A DNA stretch of 64,000 nt from Allofournierella sp. (GCA_020025635.1 JAHHRU010000010.1:15586-79585), one strand, 5' to 3'. Shown: positions 50,733-59,614, counted from the stretch's first letter. Made by a program: numbers and translations. Notes: generated from the sequence alone by a model not told the origin.

Positions 50733-50990
50733 ATGGGGATGCTCTATCACGCATCCCCGGTAAACGGTATTGAAACTTTAGAACCGCGAGTTTCCAATGC
50801 AAAAGAAAAGTTTTGTAAGGAAACATATTTTCAGCATGATGGGCCCTGGCAAAAATGGGGACCATACGGGTTTCCAGCCGATCATATTTTTCAATTTTGC
50901 GGATCGGAGCATTTATGGGCAGGCTTTTTGTTGCATCCGCATTTTTTGAGCATGGTTTTTCTTCCTTTTAAACGGGAGAGTGTGTTATAA
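50733..50990 (+). pseudogene. Remnant of a small clostridial protein gene
   Basis: An 85-residue frame starting MGMLYHASPVNGIETLEPRVS, an opening I associate with a family of roughly 120-150-residue Clostridia proteins, then AKEKFCKETYFQHDGPWQKWGPYGF, which in relatives comes after a longer middle part. The middle seems deleted and the last 30 residues are unrelated. GAAGGGG precedes the ATG. The stop overlaps the -10 box of the next gene. Family recollection is uncertain. Confidence 0.45.
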
Positions 50991-50991
50991 T
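50983..50991 (+). promoter_or_regulatory. Extended -10 promoter of the PH-domain gene
   Basis: TGTTATAAT with TATAAT at 50986-50991. A perfect 8-pair leader hairpin, GTGCGGGG/CCCCGCAC (51003-51025), follows. Confidence 0.65.
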
Positions 50992-51064
50992 AAAAAAACA
51001 GAGTGCGGGGGAAATATCCCCGCACCAATAACCGGGATGCCGGCGGTAAAGGAGCAAAGAAGCT

Positions 51065-51556
51065 ATGGAAAATAAAAAGATGCGCTGCGGCGACATCAGT
51101 GTTGTGATGGAAGAAGAGCAGATCCTGTGGATGGACCGCAAGCGGGTAACTGTTTTTGCTCTGCCCTGGTCCTTTACAAAATACGAGCTGACCCCCTCCC
51201 GGCTGGTGATCTCCACCGGCCTTATCAACCAGAAGGAGGATGAGATCCGGCTTTACCGCATCAAGGACGTTTCCTATTCCCAGACCATTTGGGAGCGGAT
51301 GGGCAATGTGGGCACCATTCATGTGATCTCCACCGACGCCACGGTGCCGGAATTTTATCTCAGGCATGTGAAGAATGCACGCAAGGTAAAGGATGTGCTC
51401 AGCCAGGCAATCGAGGTTTCCCGCCGCAAAAACGGTGTGCGTACCTCCGAGCTGATGACCGGCGCGGCCGGAACGACTTCTGAAGGCGACGAAGCGCTGG
51501 GGCCGGATCTTGCCCCGGACCTTGACGGCAACGGCATCGATGATCGGCTGGAATGA
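51065..51556 (+). CDS. PH-like (bPH2) domain protein
   Basis: A 163-residue cytoplasmic protein with one bacterial PH-like domain: WSFTKYELTPSRLVISTGLINQ, the central RLYRIKDVSYSQTIWERM, and IHVISTDATVPEFYLRHVKNA. The C-terminal 45 residues are acidic and disordered-looking. Unlike most bPH2 proteins there are no membrane helices. Role unknown; related domains sit in membrane-associated or stress proteins. Good ribosome site AAAGGAG. Leader contains a strong hairpin. Confidence 0.8.
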   Translation: MENKKMRCGDISVVMEEEQILWMDRKRVTVFALPWSFTKYELTPSRLVISTGLINQKEDEIRLYRIKDVSYSQTIWERMGNVGTIHVISTDATVPEFYLRHVKNARKVKDVLSQAIEVSRRKNGVRTSELMTGAAGTTSEGDEALGPDLAPDLDGNGIDDRLE

Positions 51557-51570
51557 TTTAAAACGAAAAA

Positions 51571-51606
51571 GAACCTGTCGGGCTGTGTTGGCCCGGCAGG
51601 TTTTTT
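51571..51606. terminator. Terminator after the PH-domain gene
   Basis: AACCTGTCGGGC and GCCCGGCAGGTTTTTT pair around TGTGTTG with an A-run before and T-run after. Confidence 0.88.
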
Positions 51607-51652
51607 ACAGAGTTTCCGAACAAGAAAAGCGGCTCAAAGGGCAGAAAACGGT

Positions 51653-52960
51653 TTACCAGGCAAAGGCTTTTTTGTAAACCTCCTCCATGGCGCCCGCACG
51701 GCCGCGGGCCCCTTCGTCCAGCTGGGCCATGGCAGAAGCTTCCTGCATGGCCTGGGCATCATGCTCAGGGAAAAATTCCCGGGCAAGGAACTGGAAGTAT
51801 TTCACCATTCGGTAGCAGCCGTACAGGTGCCGCTGCTCATGGGGGATGTGCTCCACCGCAACGCTGCGGCCGCTCAAAATGCCATCACGCACGGCTTCAA
51901 AGCGGCTGCTTTTGGCAAGCACCATGGTGTAAAAGGTGCCCAGCAGATAGCATCCCAGCGGGACATCCTGTTCATAGGCGTTGTGCGAATCGCTCACACC
52001 CACAATGGGCGGGCGCCGATCCAGCTCAAAATACCGGGCCACCTGAAGCTGGTTCATATCGCTGTCCGGCTTTTCGTAGCCGGAGATCAGTTCCAGGGCG
52101 TCAAAAGGCTGGAGCTTCAGTATGGCTTCAGTAAAATCGGTGCACAGCTCATAGCCGCCGGCCCGCCGCCAGTAAGGATGACAGAACACGCTCATGCCGC
52201 CGTATTGGCGGATCTTTTTGAAAGCCCAGAGGGCCGAGGCGTACATATAGGGGTCGGTGTTTTCGGGGATGGTTTCGGTTTGCTGAAGCTGTTCCACTTC
52301 GGAATAAAATCGATCCATGTCATTCTGAAAGGTTTCGTTTACACTGGCGGTGCCGCCGATGTTCAGGATATGAGCCTGATGATAGGGCAGATGGACTTCC
52401 TCGCCGGTATAGATCTGCATGGCAAGACCGGGCATTTTCGCAAAGCGCTCCTGCAGATAAACAGAAGGCTGCCGCTTGCCATGGTCGGTAAGGGCCATAA
52501 AGTCAAAGCCTTTTTCCCGGCTGCAAACGGCCATCACCTCCGGAGAATTGGAGCCGTCCGAATGCCAGCTGTGCATATGGAAATCACCCTTATAGGGATA
52601 AAGCCCCTGCAGATCTGCTTCAACAGCATACACAAAGCAGCTGGCAAGCACCTGGCCGGGGCGATCGTTTCGAACGATGCGCAGGATGTATTCTTGTTCA
52701 CCGGGCAGAGTGAGCGAAAGGCTGGCGGTAAAGCCGTCCTCCACGGTGAGCGGAAGGCTTACCGGTTTATGGCTGGTGTGGCAGACCGGAAAATCCGAGA
52801 TGATCTCCTCGGCAACTGCACTGCGCTCATTGCGGAAGGCTTCGCATTTTGTGAAAATGACGCTGAAGGCCCCCTTCGCAAACAAGGGCTTTTCTGCTTT
52901 CAGCTTGATTTGCGTTTCGGTGTTGACACAAACGACACGAGGATAGGCCAGAAGTTTCAT
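51653..52960 (-). CDS. PHP-domain (CehA/McbA-type) metal-dependent hydrolase
   Basis: A 435-residue protein. Residues 1-130 form a beta-rich domain; the PHP domain follows with metal ligands in GDFHMHSWHSDGSNSP near residue 135, ALTDHGK near 162, EEVHLPYHQAHIL near 195, FCHPYW near 265 and GVSDSHNAYE near 330. Such enzymes hydrolyse phosphoesters or similar bonds on soluble substrates; the true substrate is unknown. ATG at 52960 follows GGAGG. Single gene. Confidence 0.85.
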   Translation of the reverse strand: MKLLAYPRVVCVNTETQIKLKAEKPLFAKGAFSVIFTKCEAFRNERSAVAEEIISDFPVCHTSHKPVSLPLTVEDGFTASLSLTLPGEQEYILRIVRNDRPGQVLASCFVYAVEADLQGLYPYKGDFHMHSWHSDGSNSPEVMAVCSREKGFDFMALTDHGKRQPSVYLQERFAKMPGLAMQIYTGEEVHLPYHQAHILNIGGTASVNETFQNDMDRFYSEVEQLQQTETIPENTDPYMYASALWAFKKIRQYGGMSVFCHPYWRRAGGYELCTDFTEAILKLQPFDALELISGYEKPDSDMNQLQVARYFELDRRPPIVGVSDSHNAYEQDVPLGCYLLGTFYTMVLAKSSRFEAVRDGILSGRSVAVEHIPHEQRHLYGCYRMVKYFQFLAREFFPEHDAQAMQEASAMAQLDEGARGRAGAMEEVYKKAFAW

Positions 52961-53096
52961 GGTTCGGTTCCTCCATTTCAAAATAATGCGGGCAGAGAAA
53001 AATGCGGTGCCCTTGGCCTTTATTATAAAAGACCAAGCTTCGGCAGGACATAGGCAATCTTTGGGTCTGCATTGTTTTTTTGCGGATAATTGCAGC

Positions 53097-53136
53097 AAAA
53101 AAAGAAACGGGCTGCAAATGCAGACCGTTTCTTTTT
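53097..53136 (-). terminator. asnA terminator
   Basis: AAAAGAAACGG-CTGCA and TGCAG-CCGTTTCTTTT form a long stem with one mismatch; on the minus strand it ends in T7 about 40 bases after the asnA stop. Confidence 0.85.
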
Positions 53137-53177
53137 GGAGATCGGATGTTTAAAGGGCAGACAAAAGCCCAGAATGA

Positions 53178-54188
53178 TCACAGCAGGGGAATGCCGGCCT
53201 TTTCGCAGGCCTCCCGGGTTTCTTTGTCCCACAGGCTCACCTGTACCTCGCCCACATGGGCCTTGCCCAAAAGCAGCATGCAGAGCCGGCTCTGGCCGAT
53301 GCCGCCGCCGATGGTCAGGGGCAGCCTGCCCGCCAGCAGCAGCTGGTGGAAGTGGAGCCTGCGCCGGTCATCACAGCCGGCGGCGGTGAGCTGCCGGTCC
53401 ATGGCTTCGGGGTCCACACGGATACCCATGCTGCTGATTTCAATGGAGCAGCCCAGCACCGGATGCCAGAACAGCAGATCGCCGTTCAAGGTCCAGTCAT
53501 CATAGTCCGGGGCGCGGCCGTCGTGGGGCTTGCCGCTGGCTTTCAGCGGGCCGCCGATCTGGCTGATGAACACCGTGCCGCATTCCTTGGCAATGGCATG
53601 CTCCCGCTCTTTGGGCGAAAGCTGGGGCCAGCGGTCTTCCAGCTGCTGGCTGGTGACAAAGCTGACCTCCCGGCAGATGGAGGTATCCAGCTGGGGGAAC
53701 TGCCATTTCAGCTCATCCAGAGTGGCGCTGATGGCATACACGATGTTCTGGACCGTGTGCTGCAGAAATTCCGGGGTGCGGTCCTCTTCGGTGATGACCT
53801 TTTCCCAGTCCCACTGGTCCACATAGATGGAATGAAGGTTATCCAGCTCCTCATCCCGGCGGATGGCGTTCATGTCGGTAACAAGGCCGTTGCCGGGGTG
53901 AAAGCCGTACTCATGAAGGGCAAGCCGTTTCCATTTGGCAAGGCTGTGCACCACCTGTGCGGTGCCGCCGGTGGCGGGAACATCAAAGCTTACCGGGCGC
54001 TCCACGCCGCTGAGATCATCGTTGAGGCCAAGAGAAGGGTCCACAAAAAGGGGGGCGGTGACCCGTTTCAGGTGCAGCGCACTGCACAGCTTTACCTCAA
54101 AGATCTGCTTGATAAGACCGATTGCCTTCTGTGTGTCGTACAGGCCCAAAACCGGCTTATAGCCGTCGGGCAGCTGGATCTTGCTCAT
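53178..54188 (-). CDS. asnA: Aspartate--ammonia ligase
   Basis: A 336-residue class II aaRS-like enzyme that makes asparagine from aspartate, ammonia and ATP. Motif-like segments YDTQKAIGLIKQIFE, LTIGGGIGQSRLCMLLL and the ammonia-channel-type core VVHSLAKWKRLALHEYGF are all present; EELDNLHSIYVDQWDWE is highly typical. ATG at 54188 follows AAAGGAG; the preceding 26 codons overlap the CorC-like gene and are rejected. It starts 7 bases after that gene's stop, so they are co-transcribed. Confidence 0.95.
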   Translation of the reverse strand: MSKIQLPDGYKPVLGLYDTQKAIGLIKQIFEVKLCSALHLKRVTAPLFVDPSLGLNDDLSGVERPVSFDVPATGGTAQVVHSLAKWKRLALHEYGFHPGNGLVTDMNAIRRDEELDNLHSIYVDQWDWEKVITEEDRTPEFLQHTVQNIVYAISATLDELKWQFPQLDTSICREVSFVTSQQLEDRWPQLSPKEREHAIAKECGTVFISQIGGPLKASGKPHDGRAPDYDDWTLNGDLLFWHPVLGCSIEISSMGIRVDPEAMDRQLTAAGCDDRRRLHFHQLLLAGRLPLTIGGGIGQSRLCMLLLGKAHVGEVQVSLWDKETREACEKAGIPLL

Positions 54189-54195
54189 TCTATCC

Positions 54196-55467
54196 TTACT
54201 CCTTTGGCTGCTGGGGCTCACGGCGCACCAGCAGGCTGATGATTCGCTTGTCTTCCACCTGCTCAACGGTCACATGCAGGTCCTTGAAGTCAAAGCTCTC
54301 GCCGGCGTGGGGGATGTGCTCAAGGCAGTCCAGAGCCCATCCGGCCGCGCTGGAAAAGTCACTGTCAAAATCCCGTTCATCCAGATCCAGTTCCTCTACC
54401 AGATCGTTGACACTCACTTCACCGGCTACCCGGTAAAGGTTTTCTCTCAGCAGGCGGATGGGGCATTCTTCGTCCTTATCGGTTTCGTCGAAGATCTCAC
54501 CCACCAACTCTTCCAGAACGTCTTCCATGGTCACAAGGCCCAAAGTGCCGCCGTGTTCATCGGTTACAATGGCCATGTGCTGCTTTTGGCGGCGCAGATC
54601 CGCCAAAAGGTCGTTGATCCGCTTGGTGCGGTAAACAAAGGTCAGCTCTCTGCAAAGAGCACGCACCTTGATTTCGGAACCGGTGGCAAGGCATTCGAAC
54701 AGATCACGGGTGTGAAGCATACCGATGATGTGATCGATGTCGCCTTCATAGACCGGGATGCGGGTGAAAGAGTTTTCCAAAGCCACACGAAGGATCTCTT
54801 CGGTGGGGTCGTTCACATTCACCGCAACCATGTCCACACGGGGAACCAGGATCTCCTGCACGGTGATATCATCAAATTCAATGGCGGACTGGATGATGTC
54901 GGTTTCCTGACTGTCCAGCACACCCTCCTCTTCAACGGTATCAATGATGGATTTCAGCTCGTCCTCAGTAACGCTGGGCAGAACCAGCTCTGAGCTTTTT
55001 CGGCCGGTGAACAGCTGCTTGATCTTAACAAAGAACCAAACGACCGGCGTGAGCAGGGTGCACAGAACACTCAGCACACCGGCAACACGCACCGAAACCG
55101 CTTCCGCATTGTCCTTGGCGAAGGTCTTGGGAAGGATCTCGCCAAAAATCAAAACCAGGATGGTCATGCCGAAGGTGGCAATGGCCGGGCCGCTGGCCGA
55201 GCCGAAAACGGATGTTGCCACCACAGTGGCAAGCGAGGCGCTGGCCATGTTCACGATGTTGTTGCCAACCAGGATGGTGGAGAGGGTCTTGTCGTAATCC
55301 TCCGACACGCGCAGCGCGGTTTCGGCGCGCTTGTCACCATCCTCTGCCCGATTGCGCATGCGGATCTTGTTGAAGGACGAAATGGCTGTTTCGCTGGCAG
55401 AGAAAAATGCCGAGCCTGCAAGCAAAAGAATGAGTACAAGATAAATACTGGGTCCAGGGGTGTCCAA
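54196..55467 (-). CDS. CNNM/CorC (HlyC) family membrane protein
   Basis: A 423-residue protein: DUF21 membrane domain with 3-4 helices (SAFFSASETAISSFNK is the family hallmark), acidic linker, two CBS domains near 205-330 (RIPVYEGDIDHIIGMLH and MAIVTDEHGGTLGLVTMEDVLEEL), and a C-terminal CorC_HlyC domain. Members move or sense Mg2+/Co2+; hemolysin naming is historical. The start is TTG at 55467 with a distant AAAGG, so the start is less certain. Leads into asnA. Confidence 0.9.
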   Translation of the reverse strand: MDTPGPSIYLVLILLLAGSAFFSASETAISSFNKIRMRNRAEDGDKRAETALRVSEDYDKTLSTILVGNNIVNMASASLATVVATSVFGSASGPAIATFGMTILVLIFGEILPKTFAKDNAEAVSVRVAGVLSVLCTLLTPVVWFFVKIKQLFTGRKSSELVLPSVTEDELKSIIDTVEEEGVLDSQETDIIQSAIEFDDITVQEILVPRVDMVAVNVNDPTEEILRVALENSFTRIPVYEGDIDHIIGMLHTRDLFECLATGSEIKVRALCRELTFVYRTKRINDLLADLRRQKQHMAIVTDEHGGTLGLVTMEDVLEELVGEIFDETDKDEECPIRLLRENLYRVAGEVSVNDLVEELDLDERDFDSDFSSAAGWALDCLEHIPHAGESFDFKDLHVTVEQVEDKRIISLLVRREPQQPKE

Positions 55468-55539
55468 AAATCATCAACCTTTCAAAATATATATTTTAGA
55501 TGTGCGGATATCCCCATATAAAATGTGGATATTATTCTA

Positions 55540-55568
55540 TATATATCAGAAATCAGGCGCCAATGCAA
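55540..55568 (-). promoter_or_regulatory. Promoter of the CorC-asnA operon
   Basis: Minus-strand TTGCAT (55568-55563), 17-base spacer, TATATA (55545-55540). A GGATAT...GGATAT repeat follows in the leader at 55507-55531. Confidence 0.65.
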
Positions 55569-55838
55569 TAAATTCCTTGGTTTCATGCAAAGGTTTTTGT
55601 GTGAAAAATGTGAAAGTTGATGCATAAATATAAAAAACCAGCCCGATCGTGCCAGTTTTGCGGACGTTTTGAGGCCGGAAAACTGAAAAAGAAGGCCGAA
55701 AGTGCGAAAAACGTGGCAGAAAAGAAAAAAGAAACGCAAAAAATGAGAGTATTTTTTACAAAAATAAATTCTGATAGAAAAAGATTTTGTCGGCCATGCA
55801 GAAAACTGTGAAAAGGCAAAGACAGCGGTTTTCTTTTG

Positions 55839-55847
55839 TGGTATAAT
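55839..55847 (+). promoter_or_regulatory. Extended -10 promoter of the HPr-like gene
   Basis: TGGTATAAT in the context TGTGGTATAAT (TATAAT at 55842-55847), the same string seen twice upstream of ttcA. The AT-rich DNA at 55569-55838 holds no convincing gene. Confidence 0.72.
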
Positions 55848-55912
55848 GCGCCCCGGAGGAAACGCAAAGCGGCCTTCATCGATTTTACGCCGAGAGGAGA
55901 AAACAAAGAGGC

Positions 55913-56131
55913 ATGAAAGAGATCGAAATCACCAGCTTCAAGCAGGTGAAGCGCATTGTGGATGCTGCATCCCAGTGTGAGAAAGAAATCAATGTACAGG
56001 ATATGAGGGGTTCTCTGGCCGATGCGAAGAGCATTCTGGGCATGATGAATCTGGATTACAGTTCCCCGGTCCAGCTGCTGGGGGATGACCCTGCCGAGGT
56101 GGAAGTGGTTTACCGCTCGATCCTGCAGTGA
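55913..56131 (+). CDS. HPr-like protein without active-site histidine
   Basis: A 72-residue protein resembling the C-terminal two-thirds of HPr: INVQDMRGSLADAKSILGMM matches the region around regulatory Ser46 (here Ser40), and SPVQLLGDDPAE matches the last strand. The N-terminal loop with His15 (usually GLHARPA) is missing, so it cannot take phosphate from EI in the PTS; it may keep a regulatory role like Crh. GAGGAG precedes the ATG. Single gene with its own terminator, directly upstream of the cotH operon. Confidence 0.75.
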   Translation: MKEIEITSFKQVKRIVDAASQCEKEINVQDMRGSLADAKSILGMMNLDYSSPVQLLGDDPAEVEVVYRSILQ

Positions 56132-56153
56132 GAAAAGCCTGAATATTCAAAAT

Positions 56154-56190
56154 AAGTGCCGGGAAAGCCAAGGCTTTTCCCGGCACTTTT
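56154..56190 (+). terminator. Terminator after the HPr-like gene
   Basis: AAGTGCCGGGAAA and TTTTCCCGGCACTTTT pair with a short loop and a T-rich tail. Confidence 0.88.
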
Positions 56191-56191
56191 C

Positions 56192-56220
56192 TTTACACCG
56201 GGCAGGCGCGGTGCTATAAT
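56192..56220 (+). promoter_or_regulatory. Promoter of the cotH-VTC-DUF4956 operon
   Basis: TTTACA (56192-56197), 17-base spacer, TATAAT (56215-56220) with TGC extension. The -35 overlaps the tail of the previous terminator. Confidence 0.8.
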
Positions 56221-56287
56221 AAAAAACAGATATTAAAGGAGAAAAGCTGCTTTTCTGTGGCTTTTTGCGGGGACGGAGCGTGGAAAG

Positions 56288-57964
56288 TTGAAAAAACGCC
56301 TGCGTGTCGTGATGCTGGTGCTGTGTGCCTTGGCGCTGCTTGCCATTTTTGACTATCGGTCCGCTTGGGACGAAAACACTTTAATGGAATCCCCTCTGGC
56401 AGATGAAAAGAAGCTGGCCTCCATACAAGCCGGCCGGTTCGTTTCGCCGAAGGAATGCAAACTGCAGCTGAACGGTGCAGTTCTGCCCTATGATTCCTAC
56501 CGGCAGTGCTATGTGCTGCCGCAGGTGCCAGAGCAGGAGCTGCAGGGGGCGCTGGGTTCGAGCTGGGGCAGGGTCTACCTGCCGAAGGATGTCTGGTCCC
56601 AAGACCTTTCCTGGGAGATGAAGAAAAGCAAAAAGCTCCCGGTCTATATCAGCGACGGCAGCCGCTGGACCGTACATCAGGTTTACCTTACCGGTCTGCC
56701 GGCACTGAAGATCCGCACCGTGAAAAGCACGCCCCTCTACCGGGACCCGGCTTTTTACGGCGAAACCGTCAATCACATCGGCCTTTCCTCCAACGATTCG
56801 GTGTATACCCTGTTCTGGCCGGAAGGAAACTCCCGGCAGAAGGTGACCGAGGGGCGCATGGAGTGGCACTGGCGCGGCAATGCCAGCCTGCTTGCCCAAA
56901 AGAAGAACTACCGGCTGAATCTGCTGAGCCAGAAAGGGCAGTCCAAGAAGGAAGATCTTCTGGGCCTTGGTGAAGACTCCGACTGGATCCTTTTGGGAAT
57001 GGCCACCGACTGCACCCGTGCCCGGGATGCCCTTTGCTGGCAGCTGTGGGATGAAATGGTTCAGGCGGACGGCAAAGCGAATATGGGGCAGATGCAGGGC
57101 CGCTACGTCGAATTGTATCTGGATGACCAGTACCGGGGCGTTTACCGGATGTACCGCCCCATGAGCGGGGCCTCCCTTGAGCTGAAACAGGCAGACCGGT
57201 TTTACAAATGGCGCAAGCTCAATATGGTCACGGATGAAGAGATCCGCCAGGCGAACGAAAATGAAGACCTTGAACTGGGCAGCACCCTTGAGCTGATCTG
57301 GCCCCGCAGGCCTCAGCCGGATCTTTGGAAGCCGCTGGAAACCTATGTGAACCAGTATTACCGCCCTAAGAAACCGCTGAGCCTTGCAGCCCTTGAAGAG
57401 AACACCGATCTTGACAACCTGGTGGACGTGGCGCTGTACAAGCAGTTCATCTGCGGAGCGGACAATCTTTTCCACAACCAGTGCATCGTGTGGAAGGAAA
57501 ACGAAAACAAATTTTATCGAATTCCCTGGGATCTTGACTATACATTTGGTAATTTGTATAACGATCTGTACTATATGGACGAAACATACACTGAACATAT
57601 GGACTTCACCCAGCTTGTTCTGCCGGATATGGAGCTGGACACCCTGTGGCGGGCCGACCCCGAAGGCACCAGCCGAAAGGTGGCCAAGCGCTGGAAGGAG
57701 CTGCGGGCCAGCGTGTTCACGGTGGAAAACGTGGAAGACAAGATGGATGCTTTGATCGACGAGCTTGAGTATACAGGCGCCTGGCAGCGGGACTGGGCGC
57801 TTTGGGGCAAAGACCGGGCCTACCGGGAAAAGATCCCCCACTTCCGCACGCTGGACAAAAAAGAAACGATCAGGGAGCTCAGACAGCGGCTTGCGTTCCT
57901 TGATGAATACATGGCGGACTATCAGCCGCCTTCCAGGGAGTTGTTCGATGAATTACCGCAATGA
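56288..57964 (+). CDS. CotH kinase family protein
   Basis: A 558-residue exported protein: N-terminal hydrophobic segment (residues 5-22) then a CotH domain. Typical features are HWRGNASLLAQKKNYRLNLL near residue 198, LLGLGEDSDWILLG, DDQYRGVYRMY near 280, and the metal/ATP-site region KFYRIPWDLDYTFGN near 410. In spore-formers CotH is a protein kinase for coat proteins; here it is probably an extracytoplasmic kinase linked to a VTC polymerase. The start is TTG at 56288 after GGAG. Overlaps the VTC gene by 17 bases. Confidence 0.88.
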   Translation: MKKRLRVVMLVLCALALLAIFDYRSAWDENTLMESPLADEKKLASIQAGRFVSPKECKLQLNGAVLPYDSYRQCYVLPQVPEQELQGALGSSWGRVYLPKDVWSQDLSWEMKKSKKLPVYISDGSRWTVHQVYLTGLPALKIRTVKSTPLYRDPAFYGETVNHIGLSSNDSVYTLFWPEGNSRQKVTEGRMEWHWRGNASLLAQKKNYRLNLLSQKGQSKKEDLLGLGEDSDWILLGMATDCTRARDALCWQLWDEMVQADGKANMGQMQGRYVELYLDDQYRGVYRMYRPMSGASLELKQADRFYKWRKLNMVTDEEIRQANENEDLELGSTLELIWPRRPQPDLWKPLETYVNQYYRPKKPLSLAALEENTDLDNLVDVALYKQFICGADNLFHNQCIVWKENENKFYRIPWDLDYTFGNLYNDLYYMDETYTEHMDFTQLVLPDMELDTLWRADPEGTSRKVAKRWKELRASVFTVENVEDKMDALIDELEYTGAWQRDWALWGKDRAYREKIPHFRTLDKKETIRELRQRLAFLDEYMADYQPPSRELFDELPQ

Positions 57965-58661
57965 ATGGAAATATCTGGTGAGCGGCGCAGACCTGGTGAT
58001 CCTTGCGGCCCGGCTGCGGGTGCTTCTGCCAAACGACAGCCACCAAAAGGGAAACGGGTATGCGATCCGCAGCCTGTATTTCGATGACTGCCAAAACAGC
58101 TGCCTTGCCGAAAACGAAGCAGGCGTGGATAACCGGCGCAAATTCCGAATACGCATCTACAACGGCAGCACCGAGCGCATCCAGCTGGAAATCAAGGAAA
58201 AGCTTCATGGCATGACCCACAAATCCAGCTGCCTGATCACCCGGCAGGAATGTGAAGCGATCATGGCGGGCATACCGCCCCGCATCACAAAAGACACCCC
58301 CGCCCCGCAGAATTTGCTGAGCATCGCCATGAGCACCCGGGGCATGGCACCCAAGGTGATCGTGGAATACGAGCGCACAGCCTTTGTGGGCAGGACCGGA
58401 AATGTGCGCATAACCTTTGACCGGAACATCTCGGCCGGCAACGCGGTGCATCGCTTTTTAGAGCCGCGGGTGCCGCTGATGCCGATACTTCCCACCGGCC
58501 AGCATGTGCTGGAAGTAAAGTTTGACGAACTGCTGCCGGACCCCATCGCTCAGGTTTTGGACCTGGGCCGGCTTCAGCAGACAGCGTTCTCAAAATATTA
58601 CCTGTGCCGGACGGCTCTCCCGAGCAGGCTGGCGGAAAGGGCGAAGGAACATGAGTTTTAA
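57948..58661 (+). CDS. VTC-domain protein (polyphosphate polymerase-like)
   Basis: A 237-residue VTC domain of the CYTH/tunnel-enzyme type. Basic and acidic tunnel residues appear in NEWKYLVS, IRSLYFDD, RRKFRIRIYN, LEIKEK, VIVEYERTAFV, RITFDR and VLEVKFDE, the alternating pattern that binds ATP and polyphosphate in yeast Vtc4. It probably makes or handles polyphosphate or a related triphosphate at the inner membrane face. It overlaps both neighbours (17 and 11 bases), so the three proteins are likely made together. Confidence 0.88.
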   Translation: MNYRNEWKYLVSGADLVILAARLRVLLPNDSHQKGNGYAIRSLYFDDCQNSCLAENEAGVDNRRKFRIRIYNGSTERIQLEIKEKLHGMTHKSSCLITRQECEAIMAGIPPRITKDTPAPQNLLSIAMSTRGMAPKVIVEYERTAFVGRTGNVRITFDRNISAGNAVHRFLEPRVPLMPILPTGQHVLEVKFDELLPDPIAQVLDLGRLQQTAFSKYYLCRTALPSRLAERAKEHEF

Positions 58662-59325
58662 AGATGTATTCAAAAAGAGTGTGCTGGATGGCTTTGTGCA
58701 GAGTGATATCAGCAGCGTTTCGGTGATCGCGACCCTCAGCATCACCGCTTTGCTGGCCCTTTACATCTACGCCATCTACCGGCTGACCAGCCGCAGCTCG
58801 TTTTACAACCGGGATTTCAACAAGACCCTGGGCGTAATGCCCATTATCACCGCCGCTATTGTGCTTGCCATGCAAAGCAGCATCGTGATCAGCCTTGGCA
58901 TGGTGGGTGCTTTGTCCATTGTCCGTTTCCGCAATGCGGTAAAGGACCCCATGGATCTGCTGTATCTGTTCTGGAGCATCGGCATTGGCATCATCTGCGG
59001 TGCGAGACTGTATGAGATCGGCATCATCACATCGCTTGCCGTTACCATTGTGATCTTCCTGCTGGATCTGATCCCTGCCGCAAAGCCGCCGTATCTGCTG
59101 GTGCTGAACAGCAGCGACCGTGAGCTGGAGCCTGCTTTGCAGGAGCTTTTGAAAAGCTATACCAAAAGCTCCCGCATCAAAAGCCGCAATCTCACGGCAC
59201 AGGGCCTGGATATGATCGTGGAGGTGCGCACCGAAAAGGGCTCTCAGCTGGTAAGTGCCTGCGCGGCGCTGCCCGGCGTGGAAAGCGTGAACCTGCTGGC
59301 GCATGACGGTGAGGCCCGCTTCTGA
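58651..59325 (+). CDS. DUF4956 membrane protein
   Basis: A 224-residue protein with four predicted helices (about 25-160): ITALLALYIYAIYRLTSRSSFYNRDF, the conserved GMVGALSIVRFRNAVKDPMD loop and DLLYLFWSIGIGIICG. A soluble C-terminal alpha/beta domain of about 75 residues follows. DUF4956 proteins commonly sit beside VTC and CotH genes; the RFRNAVKDP motif suggests it binds the polyphosphate or acts as channel. Overlaps the VTC gene by 11 bases. Last gene of the operon. Confidence 0.88.
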   Translation: MSFKDVFKKSVLDGFVQSDISSVSVIATLSITALLALYIYAIYRLTSRSSFYNRDFNKTLGVMPIITAAIVLAMQSSIVISLGMVGALSIVRFRNAVKDPMDLLYLFWSIGIGIICGARLYEIGIITSLAVTIVIFLLDLIPAAKPPYLLVLNSSDRELEPALQELLKSYTKSSRIKSRNLTAQGLDMIVEVRTEKGSQLVSACAALPGVESVNLLAHDGEARF

Positions 59326-59392
59326 TAAGAGAAAAAATGCCTTTCAAAAAAGGCAGACGCCTTGTGGGGTGTCCTTTCAATAAGCCCAGTAA

Positions 59393-59444
59393 AAAAGCCC
59401 GTGGCCGGACTGCTGAAAAATCAGCTGCCCGGCCACGGGCTTTT
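59393..59444 (+). terminator. Terminator of the cotH operon
   Basis: AAAAGCCCGTGGCCGG and CCGGCCACGGGCTTTT, a perfect 16-base stem. Confidence 0.92.
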
Positions 59445-59498
59445 CTGCACAAGATACGGACCCGGACCCCTTGCAAGATGGATTTCTTCACCGCCTTA

Positions 59499-59573
59499 TG
59501 CTATACTTTTTTAAAATGGCTCAAATAAGAAAGCTGCCCCTGAAAGGCCCGGCGGAAGGGCCTTTGTGCAGCT
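59499..59573 (+). promoter_or_regulatory. Promoter and leader hairpin of the Sel1 gene
   Basis: Extended -10 TGCTATACT (TATACT 59502-59507). The leader then folds as a nested hairpin: AGCTGC (59532-59537) with GCAGCT (59568-59573) outside and AAAGGCCC with GGGCCTTT inside. Confidence 0.6.
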
Positions 59574-59614
59574 GAAAAGGGATAAGAGCGCTGGAAGCCG
59601 AAAGGAGAAACCGG

